From positions 1 to 27,762 of the forward strand of contig CAJNDS010001229.1 of the NCBI GenBank assembly GCA_905221605.1: a stretch of DNA of 27,762 nucleotides. Direction: 5' to 3'. Both the position numbers and the translations under genes were made by a program. Below the pieces are notes generated by a model that saw only the letters and a program-made list of their open reading frames with translations, searched no databases and was not told the DNA's origin. This stretch comes from Symbiodinium natans (taxonomy: Eukaryota; Sar; Dinophyceae; Suessiales; Symbiodiniaceae). This document shows, one piece after another, positions 1 to 11,418 of this stretch. Position 1 is the stretch's first letter. Every line of letters starts with the position of its first letter.

Positions 1-148
1 AAACCCTAAACCCTAAACCCTAAACCCTAAACCCTAAACCCTAAACCCTAAACCCTAAACCCTAAACCCTAAACCCTAAACCCAAACCCCAAACCCCAAA
101 CCCTAAACCCTAAACCCTAAACCCTAAACCCTAAACCCTCAAACCCTC
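1..148. repeat. Terminal telomere array, CCCTAAA repeats
   Basis: About 20 tandem copies of AAACCCT, read on the plus strand as the C-rich strand, so this is the left end of a chromosome. Variant repeats with four C and no T interrupt it at about 81-99, and the last two units end in CCCTC. After the array the sequence changes abruptly to a junction that recurs after the internal array at 22034. TTTAGGG telomeres are known from plants, many green algae, dinoflagellates and some other protists. Confidence 0.95.
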
Positions 149-284
149 AAGACCAGGATAAATAGAAATTGTATGTGTTTCATTACGAATAGCTCGATTC
201 CTGCAGACAAAGAGGTTTAAGTAAATTGAACATATTGGCACAGTTGACCCCTGCAAACCCTTATCCTGGCTCACTAGTTACCTC
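149..284. other. Telomere-associated junction sequence, copy 1
   Basis: Non-satellite DNA between the telomere and satellite A. Bases 141-190 align with 22280-22329 at roughly 80% identity with small gaps, sharing the block AATAGAAATTGTATGTG. Bases 206-229 align with the GACAA...GTTTGAGTAAAC stretch at 22356-22380. The motif GTTTAAGTAAATTGA lies at 215-229. No reading frame of note. Its repetition next to both arrays indicates a true telomere-associated sequence. Confidence 0.7.
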
Positions 285-2094
285 AACTAGGGAGGAGAAG
301 GCCAGGCTCCTTGATTGCATTCACACAAGCCCTGATCCCTGACCCAAATTCAGGAGGCTAACGCAAGGCTCGTATTCACACAGGCTTTGATCACATCCCG
401 ACCTGGAATGCAAGGCTCCCGACCCAGTTGGGGGGGGGGGGGGGGAACGCAAAGGCTCCTTCAGTTACATAAGCCCTGCTCACATACCGACCCAATTAGG
501 GAGGTGAATACAAAGGCTCCTTGGCAGCATTCACACAGGCCCTGATCACATCCCGACCCAATTAGGGAGGGGAACGCAAAGGCTCCATGGCTGCATTTAC
601 ACAGGCCCTCATCACATCCCGACCCAATTAGGGAGGGGAACGCAAGGCTCCTTGGCTGCATTTACACAGGCCCGGATCACATCCCGACCCAATTAGGGAG
701 GTGAATACAAAGGCTCCTGGGCTGCATTTACACAGGCCCTGATCACATCCTGACCCAATTCGGGAGGTGAACACAAGGCTCCTTGGCTGCATTTACACAG
801 GCCCTGATCACATCCTGACCCAATTAGGGAGAGAAACAAAAGGCTCCTTGGCTGCATTTACACAGGCCTTGATCACATCCCGACCCAATTAGGGAGGTGA
901 CTACAAAGGCTCCTTGGCAGCATTCACACAGGCCCTGATCACATCCCGACCCAATTAGGGAGGGGAATGCAAGGCTCCTTGGCTGCATTTACACAGGCCC
1001 TGATCACATCCCGACCCAATTAGGGAGAATCACAAGGCTCCTTGGCTGCATTTACACAGGCCTTGATCACATCCCGACCCAATTAGGGAGGTGAATACAA
1101 AGGCTCCTTGGCGGCAGTTACACAGGCCCTGATCACATCCCGACCCAATTAGGGAGGGGAATACAAGGCTCCTTGGCTGCATTTACACAGGCCCTGATCA
1201 CATCCTGACCCAATTAGGGAGAGAAACACAAGGCTCCTTGGCTGCATTTACACAGCCCTTGATCACATCCCGACCCAATTAGGGAGGTAAATACAAAGGC
1301 TCCTTGGCTGCATTTACACAGGCCCTGGTCACATCCCGACCCAATTAGGGAGGGGAATGGCTGCATTTACACAGGCCCTGATCACATCCCGACCCAATTA
1401 GGGAGGGGAATGCAAGGCTCCTTGGCTGCATTTACACAGGCCCTGATCACATCCCGACCCAATTAGGGAGAATCACAAGGCTCCTTGGCTGCATTTACAC
1501 AGGTCTTGATCACATCCCGACCCAATTAGGGAGGTGAATACAAAGGCTCCTTGGCTGCATTTACACAGGCCCTGGTCACATCCCGACTCAATTAGGGAGG
1601 GGAATGCAAGGCTGCTTGGCTGCGTTTAGACAGGCCTTGATCACATCCCGACCCAATTAGGGAGATGAACACAAGCCTCCTTGGCAGCATTTTCACAGGC
1701 CTTGATCACATCCCGACCCAATTAGGGAAGGGAATGCAATGCTTCTTGGCTGCATTCACACAGGCCCTGATCACATCCGGACCCAATTCGGGAAGGGAAT
1801 GCAAGGCTCCTTGGCTGCAGTCACACCACATCCGGCCCCAAATTAGAAGGGAATGCAAGGCTCCTTGGCTGCATTTACACAGGCTTTCGTGACCCAATTA
1901 GGGAGGGGAATGATAGGCTCCGTGGCAATTAAGGAGGGGAATGCAAAGCTCCTTGGCTGCGTCTACACAGCCCTGATCACATTCCGACCCAATTCGGCAT
2001 CCCGACCCAATTAAGGAGGGAAACGCAAGGCTCCTTGGCTGCATTTACACAGGCCCTGATCACATCCCGACCCAATTAGGGAGGGGAACGCAAG
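285..2094. repeat. Satellite A, block 1 (about 65-66 bp unit)
   Basis: About 27 tandem copies. Recognisable parts of the unit are GGCTCCTTGGCTGCATTTAC, ACAGGCCCTGATCACATC and CCGACCCAATTAGGGAGG. Units differ by substitutions and short indels. The 66-bp form is a multiple of three, so it leaves repetitive open frames on both strands, but unit length drifts between 65 and 66 and breaks them. I treat those frames as non-coding. The first copies, nearest the telomere, are the most degenerate. Confidence 0.9.
430..445. repeat. Homopolymer run of 16 G
   Basis: A run of 16 G replaces the GTTAGGGAGGGG part of one satellite A unit. It may be slippage expansion of the G-rich part of the unit or a sequencing or consensus artefact. 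Confidence 0.7.
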
Positions 2095-2716
2095 CCCACA
2101 TTTTTGTGAAGGTGAACTACCTGGACAGGCGTTCCAAGAGCTGGAAATCCTTATCCTGGTGCATTTATGAAGGAGAACTACCTGGCAAGGCTTTCCGCGA
2201 GCTGGAAATCCTTATCCTGGTGCATTTTATGAAGGAGAACTACCTGGAAAGGCCTTCCGCGAGCTGGAAATCCTTATCCTGGTGCATTTTATGAAGGAGA
2301 ACTACCTGGAAAAGAGCTGGAAATCCTTATCCTGGTGCATTTTATGAAGGAGAACTACCTGGAAAGGCCTTCCGCAAGCTGGAAATGCTTATCCTGGTGC
2401 ATTTTTTGAAGGAGAACTGCTTGGAAAGCCTTCCGCGAGCTGGAAATCCATATCCTGGTGCATTTTATGAAGGAGAGCTACCTGGAAAGGCCTTCCACGA
2501 GCTCCTTATCCTGGTGCATTTTATGAAGGAGAACTACCTGGAAGCCTTCCAAGAGCTGGAAATCCTTATCCTGGTGCATTTTATGAAGGAGCACCACCTG
2601 GCAAAGCCTTTTAAGAGCTGGAAATCCTTATCCTGGTGCATTTTATGAAGGAGAACTACCTGGAAAGGCCTTCCAAGAGCTGGCAATCCTTATCCTGGTG
2701 CATTTTATGAAGGAGA
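2095..2716. repeat. Satellite B, block 1 (about 61-62 bp unit)
   Basis: About ten tandem copies whose recognisable parts are GAGAACTACCTGG, GCCTTCCAAGAGCTGGAAAT and CCTTATCCTGGTGCATTTTA followed by TGAAGGA. Entry from satellite A is through CCCACATTTTTGTGAAGGTG. A near-identical A-to-B junction is used again at about 7921, 9701 and 11416. One unit near 2584 has the variant ACCACCTGGC...CCTTTTAAG that recurs in later B blocks. Confidence 0.9.
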
Positions 2717-5700
2717 ACACACAGGCTTTGATCACAGCCGGACCCAAATAGGGAGGGGAATGCAAGGCTGCATTCACACAGGCCCTGATCACATATGCAA
2801 GGCTGCTTGGCTGCATTTACACAGGCCCTGATGACATCCTGACCCAATTAGGGAGGTGAATGCAAGGCTCCTCGGCTGCATTTACACAGGCCCTGATCAC
2901 ATCCCGACCCAATTAGGAAGGTGAATGCAAAAGCTCCTCGGCTGCATTTACACAGGCCCTCATCACATCCCGACCCAATTAGGGAGGGGAATGCAAGGCT
3001 CCTTGGCTGCATTTACACAGGCCCTGATCACATTCTGACTCAATTAGGGAGGGGAATGCAAAGGCTCCTTGGCTGCATTTACACAGGCCCTGATCACATC
3101 CCGACCCAATTAGGGAGGGGAATGCAAAGGCTCCTCGGCTGCATTTACACAAGCCCTGATCACATCCCGACTCAATTAGGGAGGGGAATGCAAGGCTCCT
3201 CGGCTGCATTTACACAGGCCCCGACCAAACCCTGACCAATCAGGGAGGGGAATGCAAGGCTCCTCGGCTGCATGTACACAGGCCCTGATCACATCCCGAC
3301 CCAATTAGGGACGGGAATGCAAAGGCTCCTCGGCTGCATTTACACAGGCCCCGACCACATCCCGACCCAATTAGGGAGGGGAATGCAAGGCTCCTCGGCT
3401 GCATTTACACAGGCCCTGATCACATCCCGACCCAATTAGGGAGGGGAATGCAAAGGCTCCTCGGCTGCATTTACACAAGCCCTGATCACATCCCGACCCA
3501 ATTAGGGAGGGGAACGCAAGGCTCCTCGGCTGCATTTACACAGGCCCCGACCACATCCCGACCCAATTAGGGAGGGGAATGCAAGGCCCCTCGGCTGCAT
3601 TTCACAGGCCTGATCACATCCCGGCCCAATTAGGGAGGGGAATGCAAAGGCTCCTCGCCTCCATTTACACAAGCCCTGATCACATGCCGACCCAATTAGG
3701 GAGGGGAATGCAAGGCTCCTTGGCTGCATTTACACAGGCCCTGATCACATCCTGACCCAATTAGGGAGGGGAATGCAAGGCTCCTCGGCTGCATTTACAC
3801 AGGCCCTGATCACATCCCGACCCAATTAGGGAGGGGAATGCAAAGGCTCCTCGGCTGCATTTACACAAGCCCTGATCACATCCCGACTCAATTAGGGAGG
3901 GGAATGCAAGGCTCCTTGGCTGCATTTACACAGGCCCTGATCACATCCTGACCCAATTAGGGAGGGGAATGCAAGGCTCCTCGGCTGCGTTTTACACAGG
4001 CCCTGATCACATCCCGACCCAATTAGGGAGGGGAATGCAAAGGCTCCTCGGCTGCATTTACACAGGCCCTGATCACATCCCGACCCAATTAGGAAGGTGA
4101 ATGCAAAAGCTCCTCGGCTGCATTTACACAGGCCCTGATCACATCCTGACCCAATTAGGGAGGGGAATGCAAGGCTCCTCGGCTGCATTTACACAGGCCC
4201 TGATCACATCCCGACCCAATTAGGGAGGGGAATGCAAAGGCTCCTCGGCTGCATTTACACTAGCCCTGATCACATCCCGACCCAATTAAGGAGAGGAATG
4301 CAAGGCTGCTTGGCTGCATTTACACAGGCCCTGATCACATCCTGACCCAATTAGGGAGGGGAATGCAAGGCTCCTCGGCTGCATTTACACAGGCCCTGAT
4401 CACATCCCGACCCAATTAGGGAGGGGGATGCAAAGGCTCCTCGGCTGCATTTACACAGGCCCTGATCACATCCTGACCCAATTAAGGAGAGGAATGCAAG
4501 GCTGCTTGGCTGCATTTACACATGGATCACATCCTGACCCAATTAGGGAGGGGAATGCAAGGCCCCGCGGCTGCATTTACACAGGCCCTGATCACATCCC
4601 GACCCAATTAGGGAGGGGAATGCAAAGGCTCCTCGGCTGCATTTACACAAGCCCCAGTCACATCCCGACCCAATTAGGGAGGGGAATGCAAGGCTCCTTG
4701 GCTGCATTTATCCCGACCCAATTAGGGAGGGGAATGCAAAGGCTCCTCGGCTGCATTTACACAGGCCCTGATCACATCCCGACCCAATTAGGGAGGGGAA
4801 CGCAAGGCTCCTTGGCTGCATTTACACAAGCCCTCATCACATCCCGACCCAATTAGGGAGGGGAATGCAAGGCTCCTTGGCTGCATGTACACAGGCCCTG
4901 ACCACATCCCGACCCAATTAGGGAGGGGAATGCAAAGGCTCCTCGGCTGCATTTACACAGGCCCTGATCATATCCCGACCCAATTAGGGAGGGGAATGCA
5001 AAGGCTCCTCGGCTGCATTTACACAAGCCACATCCCGACCCAATTACAAATGCAAGGCTCCTCGGCTGCATTTACACAGGCCCTGACCACATCCTGACCC
5101 AATTAGGGAGGGGAATGCAAGGCTCCTCGGCTGCATTTACACAGGCCCTGATCACCCAATTAGGAAGGTGAATGCAAAAGCTCCTCGGCTGCATTTACAA
5201 AAGCCCTCATCACATGCCGACCCAATTAAGGAGGGGAATGCAAGGCTCCTTGGCTGCATTTACACAGGCCCTGATCACATTCTGACTCAATTAGGGAAGG
5301 GAATGCAAAGGCTCCTTGGCTGCATTTACACAGGCCCTGATCACATCCCGACCCAATTAGGGAGGGGAATGCAAAGGCTGCTCGGCTGCATTTACACAAG
5401 CCCTGATCACATCCCGACCCAATTATGGAGGGGGATGCAAGGCTCCTCGGCTGCATTTACACAAGCCACATCCCGACCCAATTAGGGAGGGGAATGCAAG
5501 GCTCCTCGGCTGCATTTACACAAGCCCTGATCACATCCCGGCCCAATTAGGGAGGGGAATGCAAGGCTCCTTGGCTGCATTTACACAAGCCCTGATCACA
5601 TCCTGACCCAATTAGGGAGGGGAATGCAAGGCTCCTCGGCTGCGTTTTACACAGGCCCTGATCAAAGGCCCTGATCACATCCTGACCCAATTAGGGAGGG

Positions 5701-6562
5701 GAATGCAAGGACCCAATTAGGGAGGGGAATGCAAGGCTCCTTGGCTGCATTTACACAGGCCCTGATCACATCCCGACCCAATTAGGGAGGGGAATGCAAG
5801 GCTCCTCGGCTGCATTTACACAGGCCCTGATCACATCCCGGCCCAATTAGGGAGGGGAATGCAAAGGCTCCTCGGCTGCATTTACACAAACCCTGATCAC
5901 ATCCCGACCCAATTAGGGTAGGGGAATGCAAGGCTCCTTGGCTGCATTTACACAGGCCCTGATCACATCCTGACCCAATTAGGGAGGTGAATGCAAGGCT
6001 CCTCGGCTGCATTTACACAGGCCCTGATCACATCCCGACCCTATTAGGGAGGGGAATGCAAGGCTCCTCGGCTGCATTTACACAGGCCCTGATCACATCC
6101 CGACCCAATTAGGGAGGGGAATGCAAAGGCTCCTCGGCTGCATTTACACAAGCCCTGATCACATCCCGACCCAATTTGGGTCGGGGAATGCAAGGCTCCT
6201 TGGCTGCATTTACACAGGCCCTGATCACATCCTGACCCAATTAGGGAGGTGAATGCAAGGCTCCTCGGCTGCATTTACACAAGCCCTGATCACATCCCGA
6301 CCCTATTAGGGAGGGGAATGCAAGGCTCCTTGGCTGCATTTACACAGGCCTTGATCACATCCCGACCCTATTAGGGAGGGGAATGCAAAGGCTCCTCGGC
6401 TGCATTTACACAAGCCCTGATCACATCCCGACCCAATTAGGGAGGGGAATGCAAGGCTCCTTGGCTGCATTTACCCAGGCCCTGATCACATCCTGACCCA
6501 ATTAGGGAGGGGAACGCAAGGCTCCTCGGCTGCATTTACACAGGCCCTGATCACATCCCGAC
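2717..6562. repeat. Satellite A, block 2 (largest A array)
   Basis: Nearly 60 copies of the 65-66 bp unit and the most homogeneous part of the A family. Two sequence types alternate, one with CTCCTTGGC and one with CTCCTCGGC. Three-to-four-unit groups recur, for example the stretches around 2980-3235 and 5225-5460, which suggests local unequal exchange. A few units are truncated, for example near 4700, 5030, 5150 and 5665-5715. Open frames on either strand are consequences of the unit length and are not called as genes. Confidence 0.9.
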
Positions 6563-6772
6563 GGTGCATTTTATGAAGAAGAACTACCTGGAAAGGCCTT
6601 CCAAGACCTGGAAATCCTTATCCCGCTACGTTTTGTGAAGCAGAACTATCTGGAAAGGCTTCCAAGACCTGGAAATCCTTTTCGGAAATCCTTGTCCTGG
6701 TGTATTCTACGAAGGAGAACTACCTGGAAATGCCTTGCGTGAGCTGGCAAACCGGCAATGCTTATCTTGGTG
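6563..6772. repeat. Satellite B, short degenerate block
   Basis: Three to four diverged B units, recognisable by TGCATTTTATGAAG, GAACTACCTGGAAAGGCC and GGAAATCCTTATCC. Entry from A is abrupt, within CATCCCGACGG. The block decays into unique sequence. Confidence 0.75.
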
Positions 6773-7149
6773 CGCTGCCAAGGCGCAGAAGGCAGGCTTG
6801 CTTGTCATGAAAAAAAGCAGCTAGCCTGGTTTTGAGAGCCACGCACGACACGGCGTCTGCAGGCAAGCTTCTCGCACCAGCGAACCTTTCTCTCTCTAGC
6901 AAAGCTTTTGGTTCAGACAAACCTGTAATCACACCATTCATCATGCAACGCCTTGTCGTCTCCGATTACGGAATCATGGCACCCACGGTGCCCAAAAGCT
7001 GGTTTCTTCAGGCACGTGCTGTCGGAGTTTTGATCGATAATTGCTGGGACTACATAAGCACACTGTCGTTTGGCTAGGCAGACGAAAGCCGACAAGAAGC
7101 CGAGGAAGAGGACGTCGTCGCCTCGCCGCCGCACGCTGTCATGGCCCCT
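6773..7149. other. Non-repetitive island inside the satellites
   Basis: The only stretch between 285 and 14180 that matches none of the satellites. Reading frames of 60-82 codons exist on both strands but overlap one another and show no recognisable domain. I found no tRNA or rRNA. There is a short perfect stem, GGCACC/GGTGCC with a 3-nt loop, at 6978-6992. It could be the remnant of an insertion or an unrecognised RNA gene; I can assign no function. Confidence 0.5.
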
Positions 7150-7383
7150 ATCGCCATCCAATTAAGGAGCGACTCGGCTGCAAATCCCAGCTGGAAAGCT
7201 TATCGCCAAACAATTAAGGAGAATCCCAGGCACTCGGCTGCAAATCTCAGCTGGAAAGCTTATCGCCAACCAATTAAGGAGAATCCCGGGCGACTCGGCT
7301 GCAAATCTCAGCTGGAAAGCTTATCGCCAACCAATGAAGAGAATTCCAGGCGACTCGGCTGCAAATCCCAGCTGGCAACCTGA
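7150..7383. repeat. Satellite D, four copies of a 60-61 bp unit
   Basis: Four copies, with register marks ACTCGGCTGCAAAT at about 7172, 7232, 7293 and 7353. The unit looks chimeric. CAATTAAGGAG and CTCGGCTGCA match satellite A, AGCTGGAAA resembles satellite B, and GCTTATCGC also occurs in satellite C. The array is short and well conserved. Confidence 0.8.
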
Positions 7384-7458
7384 AAGGGTGCAGCCACGTT
7401 TGCTAGGAAAGGGAACGCAAGGCTTCTTGGCCGCAGTTGCACAGGCCCTGATGAAGAG
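7384..7458. repeat. Degenerate satellite A copy leading into satellite C
   Basis: One diverged A-like unit (GGGAACGCAAGGCTTCTTGG, then GCACAGGCCCTGAT). It joins satellite C at GAAGAGCTGGAAGCATG. Confidence 0.6.
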
Positions 7459-7840
7459 CTGGAAGCATGTTTTGAGCTGTATTTCTGAAAGCCCGTTTCA
7501 AACTCCCAAACAGCACCTGAGATTGCTTATCGCTGAGCATTCTCTAGAGAAGAGCAAGCCTGGCTGCAGACAGTCCTGGAAGCATGTTTTGAGCTGTATT
7601 TCCGAAAGCCCATTTCAAACCCCCAAACAGCACCTGAGATTGCTTATCGCTGAGCATTCTTTAGAGAAGAGCAAGCCTGGCTGCAGACAGTCCTGGAAGC
7701 ATGTTTTGAGCTGTATTTCCGAAAGCCCATTTCAAACCCCCAAACAGCACCTGAGATTGCTTATTGCTGAGCATTCTTTAGAGAAGACCAAGCCTGGCTG
7801 CAGACCGTCCTGGAAGCATGTTTTAAGCTGTATTTCTGAA
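7459..7840. repeat. Satellite C, block 1 (117-bp unit)
   Basis: About 3.3 copies of a 117-bp unit. Landmarks are CTGGAAGCATGTTTTGAGCT, CAAACAGCACCTGAGATTGC and CTTATCGCTGAGCATTCT. Because 117 is 39 codons, one plus-strand frame stays open through the block, but it has no ATG at a sensible place and ends in satellite A. This is the first member of a C-A-B composite repeat. Confidence 0.88.
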
Positions 7841-7923
7841 CTGCATTTACACAGGCCCTGATCACACCCGACCCAATTAGGGAGGGGAATGCAAGAATTT
7901 ACACAGGCCCGGATCACACCCCG
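7841..7923. repeat. Satellite A spacer of composite copy 1
   Basis: About 1.3 A units between C and B. The unit carries a short internal deletion (AATGCAAG joined to AATTTACAC) that is shared with composite copy 2 but absent from copy 3. Confidence 0.8.
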
Positions 7924-9109
7924 ACCCACATTTTGTAAAGGTGAACTACCTGGAGAGCTGGAAATCCTTATCCTGGTGCATTTTATAAAGGAGAACTACC
8001 TGGAAAGGCCTTCCACAAACTGGAAATCCTTATCCTGGTGCATTTTATGAAGGAGAACTACCTGGCAACGCCTTCCAAGAGCTGGAAATCCTTATCCTGG
8101 TGCATTTTATGAAGGAGAACTACCTGGAAAGGCCTTCCGCGAACTGGAAATCCTTATCCTGGTGCATTTTACGAAGGAGAAGTACCTGGAAAGGCCTTCC
8201 GAGAGCTGGAAATCCTTATCCTGGTGCATTTTATGAAGGAGAACTACCTGGAATGGCCTTCCGCGAACTGGAAGGAAGGAAAACTATCTGGAAAGTCCTT
8301 GCGCGAGCTGGAAATCCTTATCCTGGTGCATTTTATGACGGAGAACTACTTGGAAAGGCCTCTGCGAGCTGGAAATCCTTATCCTGGTGCATTTTATGAA
8401 GGAGAACTACCTGGAAAGGCCTTCCAAGAGCTGGCAATCGTTATCCTGAGGCATTTTATGAAGGAGAACTACCTGGCAACGCCTTCCAAGAGCTGGAAAT
8501 CCTTATCCTGGTGCATTTTATGAAGGAGAACTACCTGGCAAGGCCTTCCAAGAGCTGGAAATCCTTATCCTGGTGCATTTTATGAAGGAGAACTACCTGG
8601 CAAGGCCTTCCAAGAGCTGGAAATCCTTATCCTGGTACATTTTATGAAGGAGAACTACCTGGCAACGCCTTCCAAGAGCTAGAAATCCTTATCCTGGTGC
8701 ATTTTACTACCTGGCAAGGCCTTCCAAAAGCTGGAAATCCTTATCCTGGTGCATTTTATGAAGGAGAACTACCTGGCAAGGCCTTCCACGAGCGGAAATC
8801 CTTATCCCGGTGCATTTTATGAAGGAGAACTACCTGGCAAGGCCTTCCAAGAGCTGGAAATCCTCATCCTGGTGCATTTTATGAAGGAGCACCACCTGGC
8901 AAGGCCTTTTAAGAGCTGGAAATCCTTATCCTGGTGCATTTTATGAAGGAGAACTACCTGGCAAGGCCTTCCAAGAGCTGGAAACCCTTACCCTGCTGCA
9001 TTTTTTCAAGGAGAACTACCTGGCAAGGCCTTCCAAGAGCTGGAAATCCTTATCCTGGAAGGAGAACTACCTAGCAACGCTTTCCAAGAGCTGGAAATCC
9101 TCATCCTGG
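7924..9109. repeat. Satellite B of composite copy 1
   Basis: About 19 B units, including a shortened unit containing GGAAGGAAGGAAAACTATCTGG near 8270. The block also has the CCACGAGCGGAAATCC variant near 8788 and the ACCACCTGGC/CCTTTTAAG variant near 8890. The same ordered variants recur in the next two composite copies. Confidence 0.88.
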
Positions 9110-9617
9110 CAGACAGTCCTGGAAGCATATTTTGAGCTGGATTTCCGAAAGCCCATTTCAAACCCCCAAACAGCACCTGAGATTGCTTATCGCTGAGCAT
9201 TCTTTAGAGAAGACCAAGCCTGGCTGCAGACCGTGCTGGAAGCATGTTTTGAGCTGTATTTCTGAAAGCTCGTTTCAAACTCCAAAACAGCACCTGAGAT
9301 TGCTTATCGCTGAGCATTCTCTAGAGAAGAGCAAGCCTGGCTGCAGACAGTCCTGGAAGCATGTTTTGAGCTGTATTTCCGAAAGCCCATTTCAAACCCC
9401 CAAACAGCACCTGAGATTGCTTATCGCTGAGCATTCTTTAGAGAAGAGCAAGCCTGGCTGCAGACAGTCCTGGAAGCATGTTTTGAGCTGTATTTCCGAA
9501 AGCCCATTTCAAACCCCCAAACAGCACCTGAGATTGCTTATCGCTGAGCATTCTTTAGAGAAGACCAAGCCTGGCTGCAGACCGTCCTGGAAGCATGTTT
9601 TGAGCTGTATTTCTGAA
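9110..9617. repeat. Satellite C, block 2
   Basis: About 4.3 copies of the 117-bp unit, starting at the B-to-C junction CATCCTGGCAGACAGTCCTG. That junction recurs exactly 1708 bp later. Confidence 0.88.
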
Positions 9618-9703
9618 CTGCATTTACACAGGCCCTGATCACACCCGACCCAATTAGGGAGGGGAATGCAAGAATTTACACAGGCCCGGATCACACCCCG
9701 ACC
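9618..9703. repeat. Satellite A spacer of composite copy 2
   Basis: Nearly identical to 7841-7923, including the same internal deletion. Confidence 0.8.
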
Positions 9704-10817
9704 CACATTTTGTAAAGGTGAACTACCTGGAAAGGCATTCCAAGAGCTGGAAATCCTTATCCTGGTGCATTTTATGAAGGAGAACTACCTGGAAAGGCCT
9801 TCCACAAGCTGGAAATCCTTATCCTGGTGCATTTTATGAAGGAGAACTACCTGGCAATGCCTTCCAAGAGCTGGAAATCCTTATCCTGGTGCATTTTATG
9901 AAGGAGAACTACCTGGAAAGGCCTTCCGCGAACTGGAAATCCTTATCCTGGTGCATTTTACGAAGGAGAAGTACCTGGAAAGGCCTTCCGAGAAGGAAGG
10001 AAAACTACCTGGAAAGTCCTTGCGCGAGCTGGAAATCCTTATCCTGGTGCATTTTATGAAGGAGAACTACTTGGAAAGGCCTCTGCGAGCTGGAAATCCT
10101 TATCCTGGTGCATTTTATGAAGGGGAACTACCTGGCAGCCATCCAAGAGCTGGCAATCGTTATCCTGGGGCATTTTATGAAGGAGAACTACCTGGCAACG
10201 CCTTCCAAGAGCTGGAAATCCTTATCCTGGTGCATTTTATGAAGGAGAACTACCTGGCAAGGCCTTCCAAGAGCTGGAAATCCTTATCCTGGTGCATTTT
10301 ATGAAGGAGAACTACCTGGCAAGGCCTTCCAAGAGCTGGAAATCCTTATCCTGGTGCATTTTATGAAGGAGAACTACCTGGCAAGGCCTTCCAAGAGCTG
10401 GAAATCCTTATCCTGGTGCATTTTATGAAGGAGAACTACCTGGCAAGGCCTTCCAAAAGCTGGAAATCCTTATCCTGGTGCATTTCAAGGCCTTCCACGA
10501 GCGGAAATCCTTATCCCGTTGCATTTATGAAGGAGAACTACCTGGCAAGGCCTTCCAAGAGCTGGAAATCCTTATCCTGGTGCATTTTATGAAGGAGCAC
10601 CGCCTGGCAAGGCCTTTTAAGAGCTGGAAATCCTTATCCTGGTGCATTTTATGAAGGAGAACTACCTGGCAAGGCCTTCCAAGAGCTGGAAATCCTTACC
10701 CTGGTGCATTTTTTCAAGGAGAACTACCTGGCAAGGCCTTCCAAGAGCTGGAAATCCTTATCCTGGAAGGAGAACTACCTAGCAACGCTTTCCAACAGCT
10801 GGAAATCCTCATCCTGG
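9704..10817. repeat. Satellite B of composite copy 2
   Basis: About 18 B units with the same order of variant units as 7924-9109. One is a shortened unit near 10480 in which GTGCATTTCAAGGCC joins two units. The block ends in the same B-to-C junction. Confidence 0.88.
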
Positions 10818-11325
10818 CAGACAGTCCTGGAAGCATATTTTGAGCTGTATTTCCGAAAGCCCATTTCAAACCCCCAAACAGCACCTGAGATTGCTTATCG
10901 CTGAGCATTCTTTAGAGAAGACCAAGCCTGGCTGCAGACCGTGCTGGAAGCATGTTTTGAGCTGTATTTCTGAAAGCTCGTTTCAAACTCCCAAACAGCA
11001 CCTGAGATTGCTTATCGCTGAGCATTCTCTAGAGAAGAGCAAGCCTGGCTGCAGACAGTCCTGGAAGCATGTTTTGAGCTGTATTTCCGAAAGCCCATTT
11101 CAAACCCCCAAACAGCGCCTGAGATTGCTTATCGCTGAGCATTCTTTAGAGAAGAGCAAGCCTGGCTGCAGACAGTCCTGGAAGCATGTTTTGAGCTGTA
11201 TTTCCGAAAACCCATTTCAAACCCCCAAACAGCACCTGAGATTGCTTATCGCTGAGCATTCTGTAGAGAAGACCAAGCCTGGCTGCAGACCGTCCTGGAA
11301 GCATGTTTTGAGCTGTATTTCTGAA
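10818..11325. repeat. Satellite C, block 3
   Basis: About 4.3 copies of the 117-bp unit and the same length as block 2 (508 bp), with a handful of substitutions between them. Confidence 0.88.
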
Positions 11326-11418
11326 CTGCATTTACACAGGCCCTGATCACACCCGACCCAATTAGGGAGGGGAATGCAAAGGCTCCTCGGCTGCATTTAC
11401 ACAGGCCCGGATCACACC
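11326..11418. repeat. Satellite A spacer of composite copy 3
   Basis: The A spacer without the deletion: the GGCTCCTCGGCTGC segment is present. This marks copy 3 as distinct from copies 1 and 2. Confidence 0.8.

Noticed and set aside
2921-6274. Repetitive frames of 70-142 codons on both strands in satellite A
   Set aside because: They follow from a unit of 65-66 bp. They shift whenever the unit changes length and show no conservation beyond the DNA repeat.
7334-11346. Frames of about 170 codons built from a 39-residue repeat in satellite C
   Set aside because: The 117-bp unit happens to be open in one frame. There is no conserved ATG, the frames end in satellite A, and I count more replacement than silent differences between units (about 10 to 7), so there is no clear coding constraint.
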